NCBI RefSeq assembly: GCF_964340395.1
Contig: NC_135557.1
Coordinates: forward strand, 14,392,367-14,439,866
DNA: 47,500 nucleotides
Direction: 5' to 3'
Origin: Glandiceps talaboti
Taxonomy: Eukaryota > Hemichordata > Enteropneusta > Spengelidae
The notes below the pieces were generated by a model. The model was not told the DNA's origin, made no database searches, and saw only the letters and a program-made list of their open reading frames with translations. Position 1 is the first letter of the stretch. Every line of letters starts with the position of its first letter. The position numbers and the translations under genes are program-made. This document shows positions 21,730 to 32,366 of this stretch, piece by piece.

Positions 21730-21872
21730 TGAGTACACGTAGCAAACGATTGCATCCTCATTTGCATATCATTTGCATACAGGTATGCAATAATATTTTC
21801 GGTGTTGCACTGCATTGGAAATACCACTAGTTCTAGTAGTAAGCGTGCTTGCAAGTAATCTCTCGTATGTAA
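21730..21872 (+). mobile_element. Dispersed element J
   Basis: GCAAACGATTGCATCCTCAT, TTGCATATCATTTGCATACA, GGTATGCAATAATATTTTCG, TGCACTGCATTGGAAATACC and GCAAGTAATCTCTCGTATGT. The same order occurs at 24812-24955 and, reversed, at 31950-32085. Its middle is the source of the 61-bp array unit. Confidence 0.65.
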
Positions 21873-21879
21873 TATTAAT

Positions 21880-21892
21880 AATAATAATAATA
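21880..21892. repeat. (AAT)n microsatellite
   Basis: Short run of ATTAATAATAATAATAATAAT at about 21873-21893. Confidence 0.8.
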
Positions 21893-22043
21893 ATCTATAG
21901 TATTAAGTAAACATGATTTCAATTGTCTATGTGAAAGTTATTCAGAACTTATCTTGAAAATTGATAACCTGCATAAATATGGAATTATTCATTTTAAAAC
22001 TGATGTCATAATTCCTGATGTGAATGGTACATGTAATCAGAAC

Positions 22044-22220
22044 CAGTGTGCCCGCTACTGGTAGCCAAATTTTGTTGTTGTGAGTCAAAATGAGAAAAGT
22101 GGCATTTCTTGTGAGTCACCACATAGTAAATAGTAAGAGATATGGGAACACGAAATTTTCGTGCGTTACTAGAAATTGTGTACGTCAGTGGGGCATCAAA
22201 TTTGCTTAGTAGGCACACCG
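22044..22220 (+). mobile_element. MITE family B, copy 2
   Basis: CAGTGTGCCCGCTACTGG to TAGTAGGCACACCG with the canonical interior. CATAGTAAATAGTAAGAGAT carries a small internal duplication at the same place that is expanded elsewhere. The 70-residue minus frame is spurious. Confidence 0.87.
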
Positions 22221-22460
22221 CTCAGAATAATCTTTATGACCCAGGTATGGTTTTGTGGACCAAGGGCGTGCCTTTATGAGGGTCCTGTAAGATCCTACTG
22301 AGGTCTACAAAACCCATATCTTAGTTTTACAAATGTACTCATGTACTCATATACATGTAGTGTCATAGAAACATCATTTGAATCACATTACCTCATAAAT
22401 TGACAGTGAACTTGTATTATTGAACTTGAAAAAACATTAAAGTAGTGAAGAAATTAACGA

Positions 22461-22600
22461 AGCCATATCACTGAGCAAACAGCCATATCACTGAGCAAAC
22501 AACCATATCACTGAGCAAACAACCATATCACTGAGCAAACAGCCATATCACTGACCAAACAGCCATATCACTGACCAAACAGCCATATCACTGAGCAAAC
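22461..22600. repeat. 20-bp tandem repeat, seven copies
   Basis: Seven 20-bp units AGCCATATCACTGAGCAAAC start every 20 bp from 22461, with AACCATATC and GACCAAAC variants. Confidence 0.96.
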
Positions 22601-22800
22601 AGATATCAACAAGATTGTCGCTTGCTATATTTGGGCGAAGTGTGCCAGGGCGTGATACGGAAAATTATTACATGGGTTTGATACATGTGCTCTGCACTGA
22701 CTTACATTAGAGGTGATATTGGGTATATGATAATATAAATCTTGAAATATTGTATAAAATTATACATAAATATATAATTATTCATAATTAAAATGATATG
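22601..22800. other. Intergenic DNA
   Basis: Nothing recognised. Confidence 0.4.
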
Positions 22801-23385
22801 ACATAAAAATCACCTGTCTAGATGAATTTTACTCAAAACTAATCTTGAAAACCAACATGCGTAAAATAATATTATTCATAATAGGAATCATAAGTTCTGA
22901 TGTAATGGTACTCAATGCTAATAATTTAAACACTTCTTGAATTAAAATAATGTGTAAACATATTAATTAAGAAGTGTTTCATGCAAAAAAATTGATGAAA
23001 TATGTATTTTTTGATAGAATCTGGCAGAAATTAGAATCTGCCAAAGGGAAAAATACACTGTTTTATATATAGAATGACACTGGCATGAGTTCAAAAATTT
23101 CATGTCTTTGTGAATTTTATCCAGAATTAATTTTGAAAAATTGATAAACTGCATAAATATGGAAATATTCATAACATTAATACAGTTTCATAAGTGACAT
23201 AGTCTCTAGAATTATTTAGAATTAATTTTTAAAATTGATAAAAATGGAAGTATTCATGAATTCAATTTCATAACACATTCTCTAGAAGTTTATGCAGAAT
23301 TAATTTTGAAAATTGATAAAATGCATAAATATGGAAATATTCATAAAGTAATACATGTTCATAAGTGACACATTCTTGTACCTCT

Positions 23386-23737
23386 AAGGTGAATATGATT
23401 ATTAAATAAACCTGTGATACTTCTAAATTGGTTTTAATAATGGAATTAATTTTCGTGTGTATGGATTTGCAAAATTTCACATTATTAGAATATTGATTGG
23501 TAGGCATACACTATACATATTTAACCAATGTGTGCATGGAGATTAGTTTTTTTTTTCAATTGAATTTTCTCTCTATCCGTATCTGGTGTTGATTAATGAG
23601 TTTTCACCGATGAAAAATAGTCAAGTAATTCGTTATTGATTGATACAATGTACATGTAGTGACTGTGTGTTCCTTGACCTCAGGGAACTCAGTTGAGATT
23701 CGAACTGACTGTTTTGAAAAAATGTCCATGATACATG
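23386..23737. other. Intergenic DNA
   Basis: AT-rich, no supported frame or repeat. Confidence 0.4.
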
Positions 23738-24200
23738 TAAAAGAACCCCATAACACATGAGTGCAAGTGTGGCACGCTTGGGGTATTTTGGCCAAAACAT
23801 TTTTTTTTGGTTCCAGTTACCCAATCTCACCTAGTTTTTCACTGCCGACCCTAAATTGTTTTGTATGTACATTTTTGTATTCAAGAAAAAAGTTAAATAA
23901 AATCGTGAAAATTGTGATGTCTTGTGAGAAATAGTGGATTCAGAAACTGACATCAACTTAAAAAGACATTTATACAACTATTCTTCCAATCTATAATGGC
24001 TGTACATCTGATAGGAAGAAACCAGTAATACAGAGACCATTTGGAAAACAACGGAAAACATATCTGAGTAGATACACATAAAAAAAAATCTACCTACCCC
24101 ACCTATTCTAAAATCGAGCGTAATCGGAACCATACAATTTTTTTTCTAGGCCTTAAATGAGTGTTTGCAGTGTTCTGTGTGGGCATGCTATATTTTCATG
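23738..24200. mobile_element. MITE family C copy split by a family A MITE
   Basis: AAGAACCCCATAACACATGA and GTGTGGCACGCTTGGGGTAT at 23741-23787 are family C. The next family C piece, AATGAGTGTTTGCAGTGTTC, resumes at 24156 after the inserted family A element. The right arm of C is poorly preserved. Confidence 0.7.
23789..24153 (-). mobile_element. MITE family A, copy 4 (nested in family C)
   Basis: GGCCAAAACATTTTTTTTTG, TTCCAGTTACCCAATCTCAC, CTGACATCAACTTAAAAAGA, CCTACCCCACCTATTCTAAA and TTTTTTTTCTAGGCCT. Younger than the family C copy it interrupts. Confidence 0.87.
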
Positions 24201-24232
24201 AGCGTAGCAAATGAAAGTTTATCACAAAAAAA

Positions 24233-24404
24233 AGTGTGCCCTCTCTAAGCCAATTTGATGCGCCACTGACACACACAATTTCTAGTGACGCACCAGAATG
24301 TGGTGTTCCCCTATCTCTTACTATGTTGTGACTCACAAGTAATGCCATTTTTTTTCATTTCCACTAACGACAACAAAATTTGGCTATCATTAGAGGGCAC
24401 ACTG
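24233..24404 (-). mobile_element. MITE family B, copy 3
   Basis: GTGTGCCCTCTCTAAGCCAA to TTAGAGGGCACACTG, reversed relative to the other copies, with a single unexpanded internal motif (CCCTATCTCTTACTATG). Confidence 0.87.
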
Positions 24405-24420
24405 CCCATGACTTTCCACA

Positions 24421-24759
24421 TAGACCTGTTGTCGGTTCCAAGATGCATTGCGCGTCTCTCCATACAACGCCATGTATTGTGTACGCGCTGAGGGGTTTGC
24501 ATGTGCTACTCAAGGGGATGGTTGTCACCTGACCTTACCCTGGGTACACCCGTAAAATCCATCACTGTCAATGATGGTGTTTTAGTCTTTGTTCTATAAA
24601 ATCACTCAAAATCAAAGAGCTCAACATGTCTTTCCATCATTTCCTGATGAAAATGTTATTTCAATCGTAATATAGACAAAACAAGACTAAAGGTAACAAC
24701 ATACATTAAAGTGACATCATCTCGTGCAATGCATGTTTGAACCAGAATATCGACTATTG
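24421..24759. mobile_element. MITE family K, stand-alone copy
   Basis: Terminal inverted repeat GGTTCCAAGATGCATTGCG on the left and CGTGCAATGCATGTTTGAAC on the right. The interior has GAGGGGTTTGCATGTGCTAC, GTTGTCACCTGACCTTACCC and TTTCCTGATGAAAATGTTAT. A second copy is nested inside MITE I at about 46440-46760. Confidence 0.83.
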
Positions 24760-24811
24760 GAACTCACACAGAATGGGGTTCTGGTGCTTATCCAAAACAA
24801 TTGCGTGCTTT

Positions 24812-25115
24812 CATGTACAACAAACGATTATGCCCTCATTTGCATATCATTTGAATAGGGGTGTGCAAGAATGTTTTCAGTATTGCACCACTGTACAAAT
24901 ACCACTATTATACATGTGCACCAGTGCAAGTAATCTCTGGTACATATGTAATAATTTACATAAGTATTCCCCAATATATTTCTTCATTCAACCAAAGGAA
25001 AATAAAAGTGACATATGGGGTCTTGTCACGCTGTGTCTCCAGTAGTGATGTAACCCTTTGGTCACAAGTATTTCGGCTGCAAATATTGGAGTATAATAAA
25101 ATTATGCCTCCTCAG
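24812..25115 (+). mobile_element. Element J followed by element F
   Basis: J spans GTACAACAAACGATTATGCC to GTACATATGTAATAATTTAC. F-like sequence follows from ATTCCCCAATATATTTCTTC to TATTGGAGTATAATAAAATT with a weakened hairpin. J and F also adjoin at 18.6-19.0 kb, so they may be parts of one larger element. Confidence 0.55.
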
Positions 25116-25175
25116 ACATAATTTCATGAAAAGAACGGGAAAAATAATGGTGAGTTGTAATGATCTGGTTCATAT
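25116..25175. other. Short unique spacer
   Basis: Nothing recognised between element F and the 54-bp array. Confidence 0.4.
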
Positions 25176-27005
25176 CTTGTGCACTGTTAATTTGGTAGTC
25201 TAGATACATGTACAATATTTAGTAGTCTATGTGTCGTGGACTACTGCTAATTTGGTAATCTAGATACAATGTTTGGTCGTCTATGTGTCCTGGACTACTG
25301 TTAATTTGGTAGTCTAGATACATGTACAATATTTAGTAGTCTATGTGTCCTGGACTACTGCTAATTTGGTAGTCTAGATACAATGTACAATATTTAGTAG
25401 TCTATGTGTCCTGGACTACTGCTAATTTGGTAGTCTAGATACAATGTACAATATTTAGTAGTCTATGTGTCGTGGACTTTGGTAGTCTAGATACATGTAC
25501 AATATTTAGTAGTCTATGTGTCGTGGACTACTGTTAATTTGGTAGTCTAGATACAATGTTTGGTAGTCTATGTGTCCTGGGCTACTGTTAATTTGGTAGT
25601 CTCGATACAATATTTGGTAGTCTATGTGTCCTGGACTACTGTTAATTTGGTAATCTAGATACAATGTTTGGTCGTCTATGTGTCCTGGACTACTGTTAAT
25701 TTGGTAGTCTAGATACAATGTTTGGTTGTCTATGTGTCCTGGACTACTGTTAATTTGGTAGTCTAGATACAATGTTTGGTCGTCTATGTGTCCTGGACTA
25801 CTGTTAATTTGGTAGTCTAGATACAATGTTTGGTCGTCTGTGTCCTGGACTACTGTTAATTTGGTAGTCTAGGTACAATGTTTGGTCGTCTATGTGTCCT
25901 GGACTGATGTTAATTTGGTAGTCTCGATACAATGTTTGGTAGTCTACATATGTATGTGTCCTGGACTACTGTTAATTTGGTAGTCTAGATACAATGTTTG
26001 GTAGTCTGTGTCCTGGACTACTGTTAATTTGGTAGTCTAGATACAATGTTTGGTAGTCTACATTTGTATGTGTCCTGAACTACTGCTAATTTGGTAGTCT
26101 AGATACAATGTTTAGTAGTCTATGTGTCCTGGACTACTGCTAATGTGGTAGTCTAGATACAATGTTTAGTAGTCTATGTGTCCTGGACTACTGCTAATTT
26201 GGTAGTCTAGATACAATGTTTAGTAGTCTGTGTGTCCTGGACTACTGCTAATTTGGTAGTCTAGATACAATGTTTAGTAGTCTGTGTGTCCTGGACTACT
26301 GCTAATTTGGTAGTCTAGATACAATGTTTAGTAGTCTGTGTGTCCTGGACTACTGCTAATTTGGTAGTCTAGATACAATGTTTAGTAGTCTGTGTGTCCT
26401 GGACTACTGCTAATTTGGTAGTCTAGATACAATGTTTAGTAGTCTGTGTGTCCTGGACTACTGCTAATTTGGTAGTCTAGATACAATGTTTAGTAGTCTG
26501 TGTGTCCTGGACTACTGCTAATTTGGTAGTCTAGATACAATGTTTAGTAGTCTATGTGTCCTGGACTACTGCTAATTGGTAGTCTAGATACAATGTTTAG
26601 TAGTCTATGTGTCCTGGACTACTGCTAATTTGGTAGTCTAGATACAATGTTTAGTAGTCTATGTGTCCTGGACTACTGCTAATTTGGTAGTCTAGATGCA
26701 ATGTTTAGTAGTGTCTGTGTCCTGGACTACTGCTAATTTGGTAGTCTAGATACATGTACAATATTTAGTAGTCTATGTGTCATGAACTACTGCTAATTTG
26801 GTAGTCTAGATACAATGTACAATATTTAGTAGTCTATGTGTCGTGGACTACTGCTAATTTGGTAGTCTAGATACAATGTACAATATTTAGTAGTCTATGT
26901 GTCGTGGACTACTGTTAATTTGGTAGTCTAGATACAATGTTTAGTAGTCTATGTGTCCTGGACTTCTGCTAATTTGGTGTCTCGATGCAATGTTTAAGTC
27001 TATGT
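25176..27005. repeat. 54-bp minisatellite, ~33 copies
   Basis: Unit TCCTGGACTACTGCTAATTT + GGTAGTCTAGATACAATGTT + TAGTAGTCTATGTG. Period is 54 bp in the centre (26181, 26235, 26289). Longer units with ACATGTACAATATTTAGTAG sit mainly at both edges (25.2-25.5 and 26.75-26.95 kb), and TTTGGTCGTC versus TTTAGTAGTC variants form blocks. Because 54 is a multiple of three, a minus frame reads an 18-residue repeat (YLDYQINSSPGHIDDQTL) for 106 codons. It is interrupted by off-length units and judged non-coding. Confidence 0.97.
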
Positions 27006-27109
27006 GTAGTATTTTAATTTTAAAGAAAAACTTGCTTTTAACTGGTCAAGTCTCGGGTTCCGTGTATGAATTATTCATTCATTGTATAACAATATTTTTA
27101 ATAACACAA

Positions 27110-28040
27110 TAAAAAATGACATCTTTTTATCAGAATTATAAAGTTAATTGCATTTTTTTCATTCAATGTCCATGGGAATATATACTACATGTAGTACCTC
27201 AATGTTAATAACACAACTAAATCATTCACAGTATACTATTGTTAATAGCAACCAAAATCTACATTTTTTTCATCACAATTGCATTCTAAATGGTTCAAGG
27301 TCCATAGGAAGGAATTACTAAATTATTCATAGTTGGCGAATATTTAAAATTTTAATAAAAAAACAAAAATGGCATTTTTTGATCACAATTGCATTCTAAA
27401 TGGTTCAAGGTCCATAGGAAGGAATTACTCAAATTATTCATAGTTGGCGAATATTTTAAAATTTTAATAAAAAAACAAAAATTACATTTTTTGATCACAA
27501 TTGCATTCTAAATGGTTCAAGGTCCATAGGAAGGAATTACTAAATTATTCATAGTTGGCGAATATTTAAAATTTTAATAAAAAAACAAAAATGGCATTTT
27601 TTAATCACAATTTTCAGATGATTGGGTTTGTTTGGCTCAAGGTTCTTATCAATGAATAACACAACAAAATCATTCACGGTTTACGGATATTAAAAATTGT
27701 AATAAAAACCAAAAATTACATTTTTTTTATTGCATTTTTCAGATGATTGGATTTGTTTCTTAGCAATGAATAACACAACGAAATCATTGACAGTTTACAA
27801 ATATTGAACATTTTAATAAAAACCAAAAATTACATTTTTTTATTGCAATTTTCAGATAATTAGATTCGTTTGGTTCAAGGTTCTTAGGAATGACTAACAC
27901 AACGAAATGATATCATTCATTCAAATTTGACGAATATTTAAAATTTCAATAAAAAAAACAAAAGTGACATTTTTTTTATCACAATTTTAAGATAATTGTA
28001 TTTCTCTAGTTCAAGGTTCTTATCATGTCAATGACTAAAC
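27110..28040. repeat. ~111-bp tandem repeat, three good and about five decayed copies
   Basis: TCACAATTGCATTCTAAATG starts units at 27272, 27383 and 27495 (periods 111-112). Each contains GTCCATAGGAAGGAATTACT and GGCGAATATTTAAAATTTTA. Diverged units with TTTTCAGATGATTGG continue to about 28040. Confidence 0.9.
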
Positions 28041-28159
28041 AACACACTTTTTAACAAATTATACCTAAAAAGTAACAGTTCATTAATATTTAGTCAACAG
28101 TCCTAAGACTCCTTGTTATACTACAAAATGTACATGTAGATAGGGTTACTTTGTACAAA

Positions 28160-28320
28160 AGGGTCATCTTGAGACAGTGTTTTTGTCATGGGGGATCACA
28201 AGTACATGTCGGTAAAATCTATTCATTTTACCAGGGTTCCTACCAGTGTTTTTGTCATGGGTGGTAAGTAGATAAAATCTACCTGAGTTTCCCTGTCATT
28301 TTATCAGAGTTCCCCACCAA
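28160..28320. repeat. Two-copy ~85-bp direct repeat
   Basis: GTGTTTTTGTCATGGGGGAT and GTGTTTTTGTCATGGGTGGT, each followed by a GTAAAATCTA/ATAAAATCTA phrase and TTTTACCAGGGTTCC or TTTTATCAGAGTTCC. Confidence 0.7.
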
Positions 28321-28833
28321 AGTATGACTTATGTATGTATGTATTAAAGTGTCAATGCAATGCAAGTCTGAAAAAAAGTACTTAAAAACGTGTACATTTT
28401 GGAATCCATATTTTCTGCTCAAACTTCAAAAACGACACCTTGGCTTGTGCTTGGTACATTGTATAACTTTAAAAAAAAATATACATGTACATTTTGTACA
28501 CACAAAAATGATAAATTTTTTATAAAAAGAACTGTTAGTATACGGAAAGTATACAAACAGTACAATATCAAGCAGATTAAACAAATATTAATACATGTTT
28601 TTACTCTAAATTACATGATATTGTTTGACAACTGTGAAGGGTTTGTAAACACATGTACCAGTATTTGTCAAAAAGGTAAATAAAGTTTTAAAAATAGAAT
28701 ACTATCAACAATATGAAAGATATTCAGAATGCATGTTAAACTAACAAAGCATTGTTCTTTATCACATTGTCTGTTAGTCTAGTAATACAATGTAGTCTGG
28801 ATGCCAGCATGGTTGATAAATGTGAGTGGAGGT
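28321..28833. other. Intergenic DNA
   Basis: Open frames at 28331-28683 have no recognisable domain and no splice or codon support. GTCTAGTAATACAATGTAGTC near 28776 echoes the 54-bp unit. Confidence 0.4.
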
Positions 28834-29424
28834 GGAGTCTGGGTCCTGACTGGCACCGCATTACGTACTCAATGTACTTTATTTTCTATCCCCAGTCTAG
28901 TCCAGGTTCCAATGATCGCACAGATTTTTGTGCTACCTCCTGTAGCGTTCATATGAACATGATGACGTCCTTGCATCCCCACATGATTTTAGTTTAAACA
29001 GACTGAGGTGAGGAGTCATCGAACAAACATGAGACAGGTCAAAGACGTTTGGTGAAGACAGTACATGTATGTCCATTTGTGATGGATTACTATGACATGC
29101 GCCACTCGTTCTTCGCTCACCATCGGGTTCAAATACAACTTTTGTTGGGACCTAGACTAGACTTGGGATAGTAAATGGAGTACATTGAGTATCAATCTGA
29201 TTAAAATCTGATGTAGATGTCGGCTAATCGTGCATTGCTATCTTACCATCATTATTTAGCTCGCCTCCTCTACGATCAGGCTAAAAAACGTAAACATGTA
29301 CTACGAAGGTCAATTCAAGCTAAATAACGATGGTAAGATAGCAATGCACGATTAGCAGACATCTACATAGGATTTTAATCAGATTGATTGAGTATGTAAT
29401 ACGGTACAAGTCAGGACCTAGACT
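28834..29424. mobile_element. Large inverted repeat (arms ~75 bp) with nested MITE
   Basis: The left arm 28834-28907 (GAGTCTGGGTCCTGACTGGC to CCCAGTCTAGTCCAGG) is the diverged complement of the right arm 29149-29424 (GACCTAGACTAGACTTGGG to GTCAGGACCTAGACTC) once the 194-bp MITE at 29193-29386 is removed from the right arm. The spacer between the arms is ~240 bp without a convincing frame. Probably an old fold-back element. Confidence 0.8.
29193..29386. mobile_element. Palindromic MITE with 9-bp target duplication
   Basis: Arms of 69 bp (29193-29261 and 29318-29386), nearly identical as complements, start CAATCTGATTAAAATC and include GCTAATCGTGCATTGCTATC. Flanked by ATTGAGTAT at 29184-29192 and 29387-29395. 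The empty target, GTACTCAAT, is visible in the opposite arm of the surrounding inverted repeat near 28865. Same terminal tip as 3315-3439. Confidence 0.93.
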
Positions 29425-29440
29425 CTCTCACAGTCCTCGG

Positions 29441-29961
29441 AACATGGCATTTCTTGTGAGTTACCACATAGTAAGAGATAGGGAAACATGACATTTCTTG
29501 TGAGTCACCACATAGTAAGAGATAGGGAAACATGACATTTCTTGTGAGTCACCACATAGTAAGAGATAGGAGAATATGGCATTTCTTGTGAGTTACCACA
29601 TAGTAAGAGATAGGGAAACATGACATTTCTTGTGAGTCACCACATAGTAAGAGATAGGAGAATATGGCATTTCTTGTGAGTCACCACATAGTAAGAGATA
29701 GGGGAACATGGCATTTCTTGTGAGTCACCACATACATGGAGTAAGAGATAGGGGAACATGGCATTTCTTGTGAGCCACCACATAGTAAGAGATAGGGGAA
29801 CATGGCATTTCTTGTGAGCCACCACATAGTAAAAGATAGGGGAACATGACATTTCTTGTGAGTCACCACATAGTAAGAGATAGGGGAACACCAAATTTTG
29901 GTGTGTCACTAGAAATTGTGTGTGTCAGTGGCGCATCAAATTGTAGTTTGAGGGCACACTG
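29441..29961 (+). mobile_element. MITE family B with internal 44-bp minisatellite
   Basis: About ten tandem 44-bp units (AACATGGCATTTCTTGTGAG + TCACCACATAGTAAGAGATAGGGG) cover 29441-29888. The normal right half of family B follows (ACCAAATTTTGGTGTGTCAC to GAGGGCACACTGG). The left terminus is absent. One unit has an extra CATGGA. The 62-90 residue minus frames are repeat translations. Confidence 0.93.
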
Positions 29962-29979
29962 GTTACCAGTCTGAGCATA

Positions 29980-30620
29980 AAATCCCTACTACAAAATGTA
30001 CCTCTAAAATATACATTGTACATGTAATATGTTAAAGATTGAATTATTCAAATAACAATATTCTCTATCATACCAAACTGCCATTTAAACAGCTGTGTTC
30101 AAAATATTATTAAACGGACAAAAAAGTAAGGGAAGCGAAAAATCCCTGTTGTAAAATATGAAAAAACATTGTTTAGAATCATTCACATTTTATAAGCCAC
30201 CAATGTACAGCTGTGTAAGAATAATATTCAAAGGACAAACAATTATTTAAGGGAAGTTAAAAATCCCAGGTCTAACATAAAAAAGACATCGTTTATAATT
30301 ATTCACAAAACAACTTCCATTGTAAAACAGTGAGGGAAGAAAGAATTCCCTGCTCTAAAATATAACAAGTCTTAAGTTGAAGACATAGTTCCCCCCCCCC
30401 CCCTCCAACTTGTGTTGTATTGTGTATCAAAAAATGATTAGCTTTGTGCCAGGTTTGGTTGAAATCGGTTGGTGATGCCAGAGATATGAGGGGTCATGCA
30501 CAGACTGAACCATTTGGGGGCTAAAAGACATACATAGTTTATTATCATTCACATAACAACTTCCATTGTACAATGTTTTAGTTTCTCAATACAGCTGTGT
30601 TATTTGGGCCACAATATCTA
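29980..30620. repeat. Degenerate ~115-bp repeat
   Basis: AAAATCCCTGTTGTAAAATA, AAAATCCCAGGTCTAACATA and GAATTCCCTGCTCTAAAATA begin successive units. Each carries an ATTATTCACAAAACAACTTCCATTG-like phrase. A C run lies at 30391-30403. Confidence 0.65.
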
Positions 30621-30877
30621 GATAGTCTAGATTTTACTTTGATAATTATAATAATAGCAAGAAGTATGTAAAATTGACTAGAAAGTTTGTTAATGAACGT
30701 ACAATAACATTCAAAAAATGTATTCACATATACCTAGCAACAAGACCTTGCCCATAGCAACAGCCATATGATCGCGTATTTTGTGAAGATAACAAAAGGG
30801 CCGGCGGATAGGCAACTGGATAAACATTCAGCAAATGAACACCTAGCATGGATTTGGATGTGGATGAACATTGTTTA
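30621..30877. other. Intergenic DNA
   Basis: Nothing recognised. Confidence 0.4.
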
Positions 30878-31128
30878 AAACTGTACAATTGTGCTACAAT
30901 GCCATTGGCGCTATTTTTTGAAACTGTACAGTTGTGCTACAACGCCATTGGCGCTATTTTTTGAAACTGTACAGTTGTGCTACAACGCCATTGGCGCTAT
31001 TTTTTTGAAACTGTTCAATTGTCCTACGACTCCATTGGCGCTATTTTTTGAAACTGTACAGTTGTGCTACAACGCCATTGGCGCTATTTTTTGAAACTGT
31101 ACAGTTGTGCTACAACGCCTTAGTGCTA
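30878..31128. repeat. 43-bp tandem repeat, six copies
   Basis: AAACTGTACAGTTGTGCTAC + AACGCCATTGGCGCTATTTTTTG, period 43 (GGCGC at 30907 and 30950). The unit contains the palindrome CGCCATTGGCG. The 67-residue frame is a repeat translation. Confidence 0.95.
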
Positions 31129-31945
31129 TTCGATTGTAATGCACTCTCTCACAAGATGACCAACGGTTGGACCTTTTAGACTACTATTTATAATTTTGAG
31201 CCCTGCAGTGGCAAGGCTGAAACCATCCAATGTTCAAATTACTAGCCAGCCACTCAAAAATTCATCCATTATGAGTCCATTCACAGTATTGCCATTGTAA
31301 TTTCTCAATGTGTAATATTATGTCGATAATAAAAACAATTTTTATTAAGTTTCATGTTTAGTTATTACCCGTGTGTCATAGATGGAGTGCAACAGCTGTT
31401 GGCTTGATTATATTAAATTGTTGATTAAAACTACCGATCGAATATCCTAATTTTCGACTTCGACTCATACAATTTTCATCATAGATGCTTTTTTTTTCGT
31501 GAAATTTTGGTGTATTTTTTGTAAGAGCTGACTTTGAACACTTTATATCTTTTCGGCATCTACGTAATTTGCATGAATAATTTGCATGACAATTAAGTTA
31601 ACTTGTATGTGATTTGTTGCACAACTATTTTTGTAATCTTGCCAAGAGCTAAAATTATTTGAAATATTTGGAAAGCCAAACAAGCTGCAGAAATTTAATA
31701 CCCATTTTAAAGCTCCTGGACATTTGCATAAAATATATTAAATTTATGATTTCTCTACACATATATTCCAAATTGTGGGTTAGTTGAGGAAGGCAAGGCA
31801 CTGGTAAATCATCAAGAATTTACGCAAGATATTTTACAGGCACATTTATGAATTATTCAGTAAGTATAAAAACTTACTATTAATATCAGATTGTTTATAG
31901 TATTGTACATCAAATCTTCAAGAGACTCATTCTGTGTTATTATGT
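31129..31945. other. Intergenic AT-rich DNA
   Basis: No supported gene, RNA or repeat. Confidence 0.4.
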
Positions 31946-32090
31946 CATGTACATATATGTATATACCGGTACCAAAGATTACTTGCACCTGTGTGTGTGA
32001 ATACTAGTGGTATTTGCACTGTACTGAAATACCGAAAACATTTGCATGCAGGTATGCAAATAAGGACACGGTTGTTTGTTCTACACAAAA
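31946..32090 (-). mobile_element. Dispersed element J, reversed copy
   Basis: ACCAAAGATTACTTGCACCT, GTGGTATTTGCACTGTACTG, AAATACCGAAAACATTTGCA and TGCAGGTATGCAAATAAGGA are the complement of the J copies at 21730 and 24812. Confidence 0.65.
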
Positions 32091-32162
32091 GCGTGTGATC
32101 ATTTATTGTCAATTTTATGGAAACTTGTTGTTTTGAGATAAGCATACATCTATGTAATAATA

Positions 32163-32366
32163 ATAACAGAATCCACTGCCACGCGAGTGTCAGTGTATGT
32201 ACTTTGGGGTATTTGCACTCATGCTTGCTGTGTTTTCTGCTGCTCTTACAAGTTATACTAGCTACGCTTGTGAAAGTACTGCCGTAGACAACGTTAACGC
32301 TGCAAGCACTCGCACAGATACCCTGAGTACACTTGCTCTTGCACATCACGAGTTTCTGTTATATTA
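32163..32366. mobile_element. MITE family C, copy near full length
   Basis: TAACAGAATCCACTGCCACG and TTTGGGGTATTTGCACTCAT on the left. GCTGCAAGCACTCGCACAGA and CATCACGAGTTTCTGTTATA on the right. The open frames on both strands here are spurious. Confidence 0.8.

Larger units (their letters stand above)
20690..23385. repeat. Scattered ~120-bp degenerate repeat with ACCAACATGCATGAAAT
   Basis: Blocks combining GATTTTACCCAGAACT, TGAAAACCAACATGCATGAA, TATTCATTATAA and GATTTCATAATT recur near 20710, 20880, 21330, 21950, 22830, 23110, 23215 and 23295. They form a decayed long-period array interrupted by other elements. No coding function. Confidence 0.6.

Noticed and set aside
25506-25826. Minus-strand 18-residue repeat protein
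   Set aside because: The 54-bp unit is a multiple of three, so a frame without stops arises by chance. It breaks at off-length units and has no start context or domain.
28752-28997. 81-codon open frame
   Set aside because: It crosses the left arm of an inverted repeat and has no recognisable domain.
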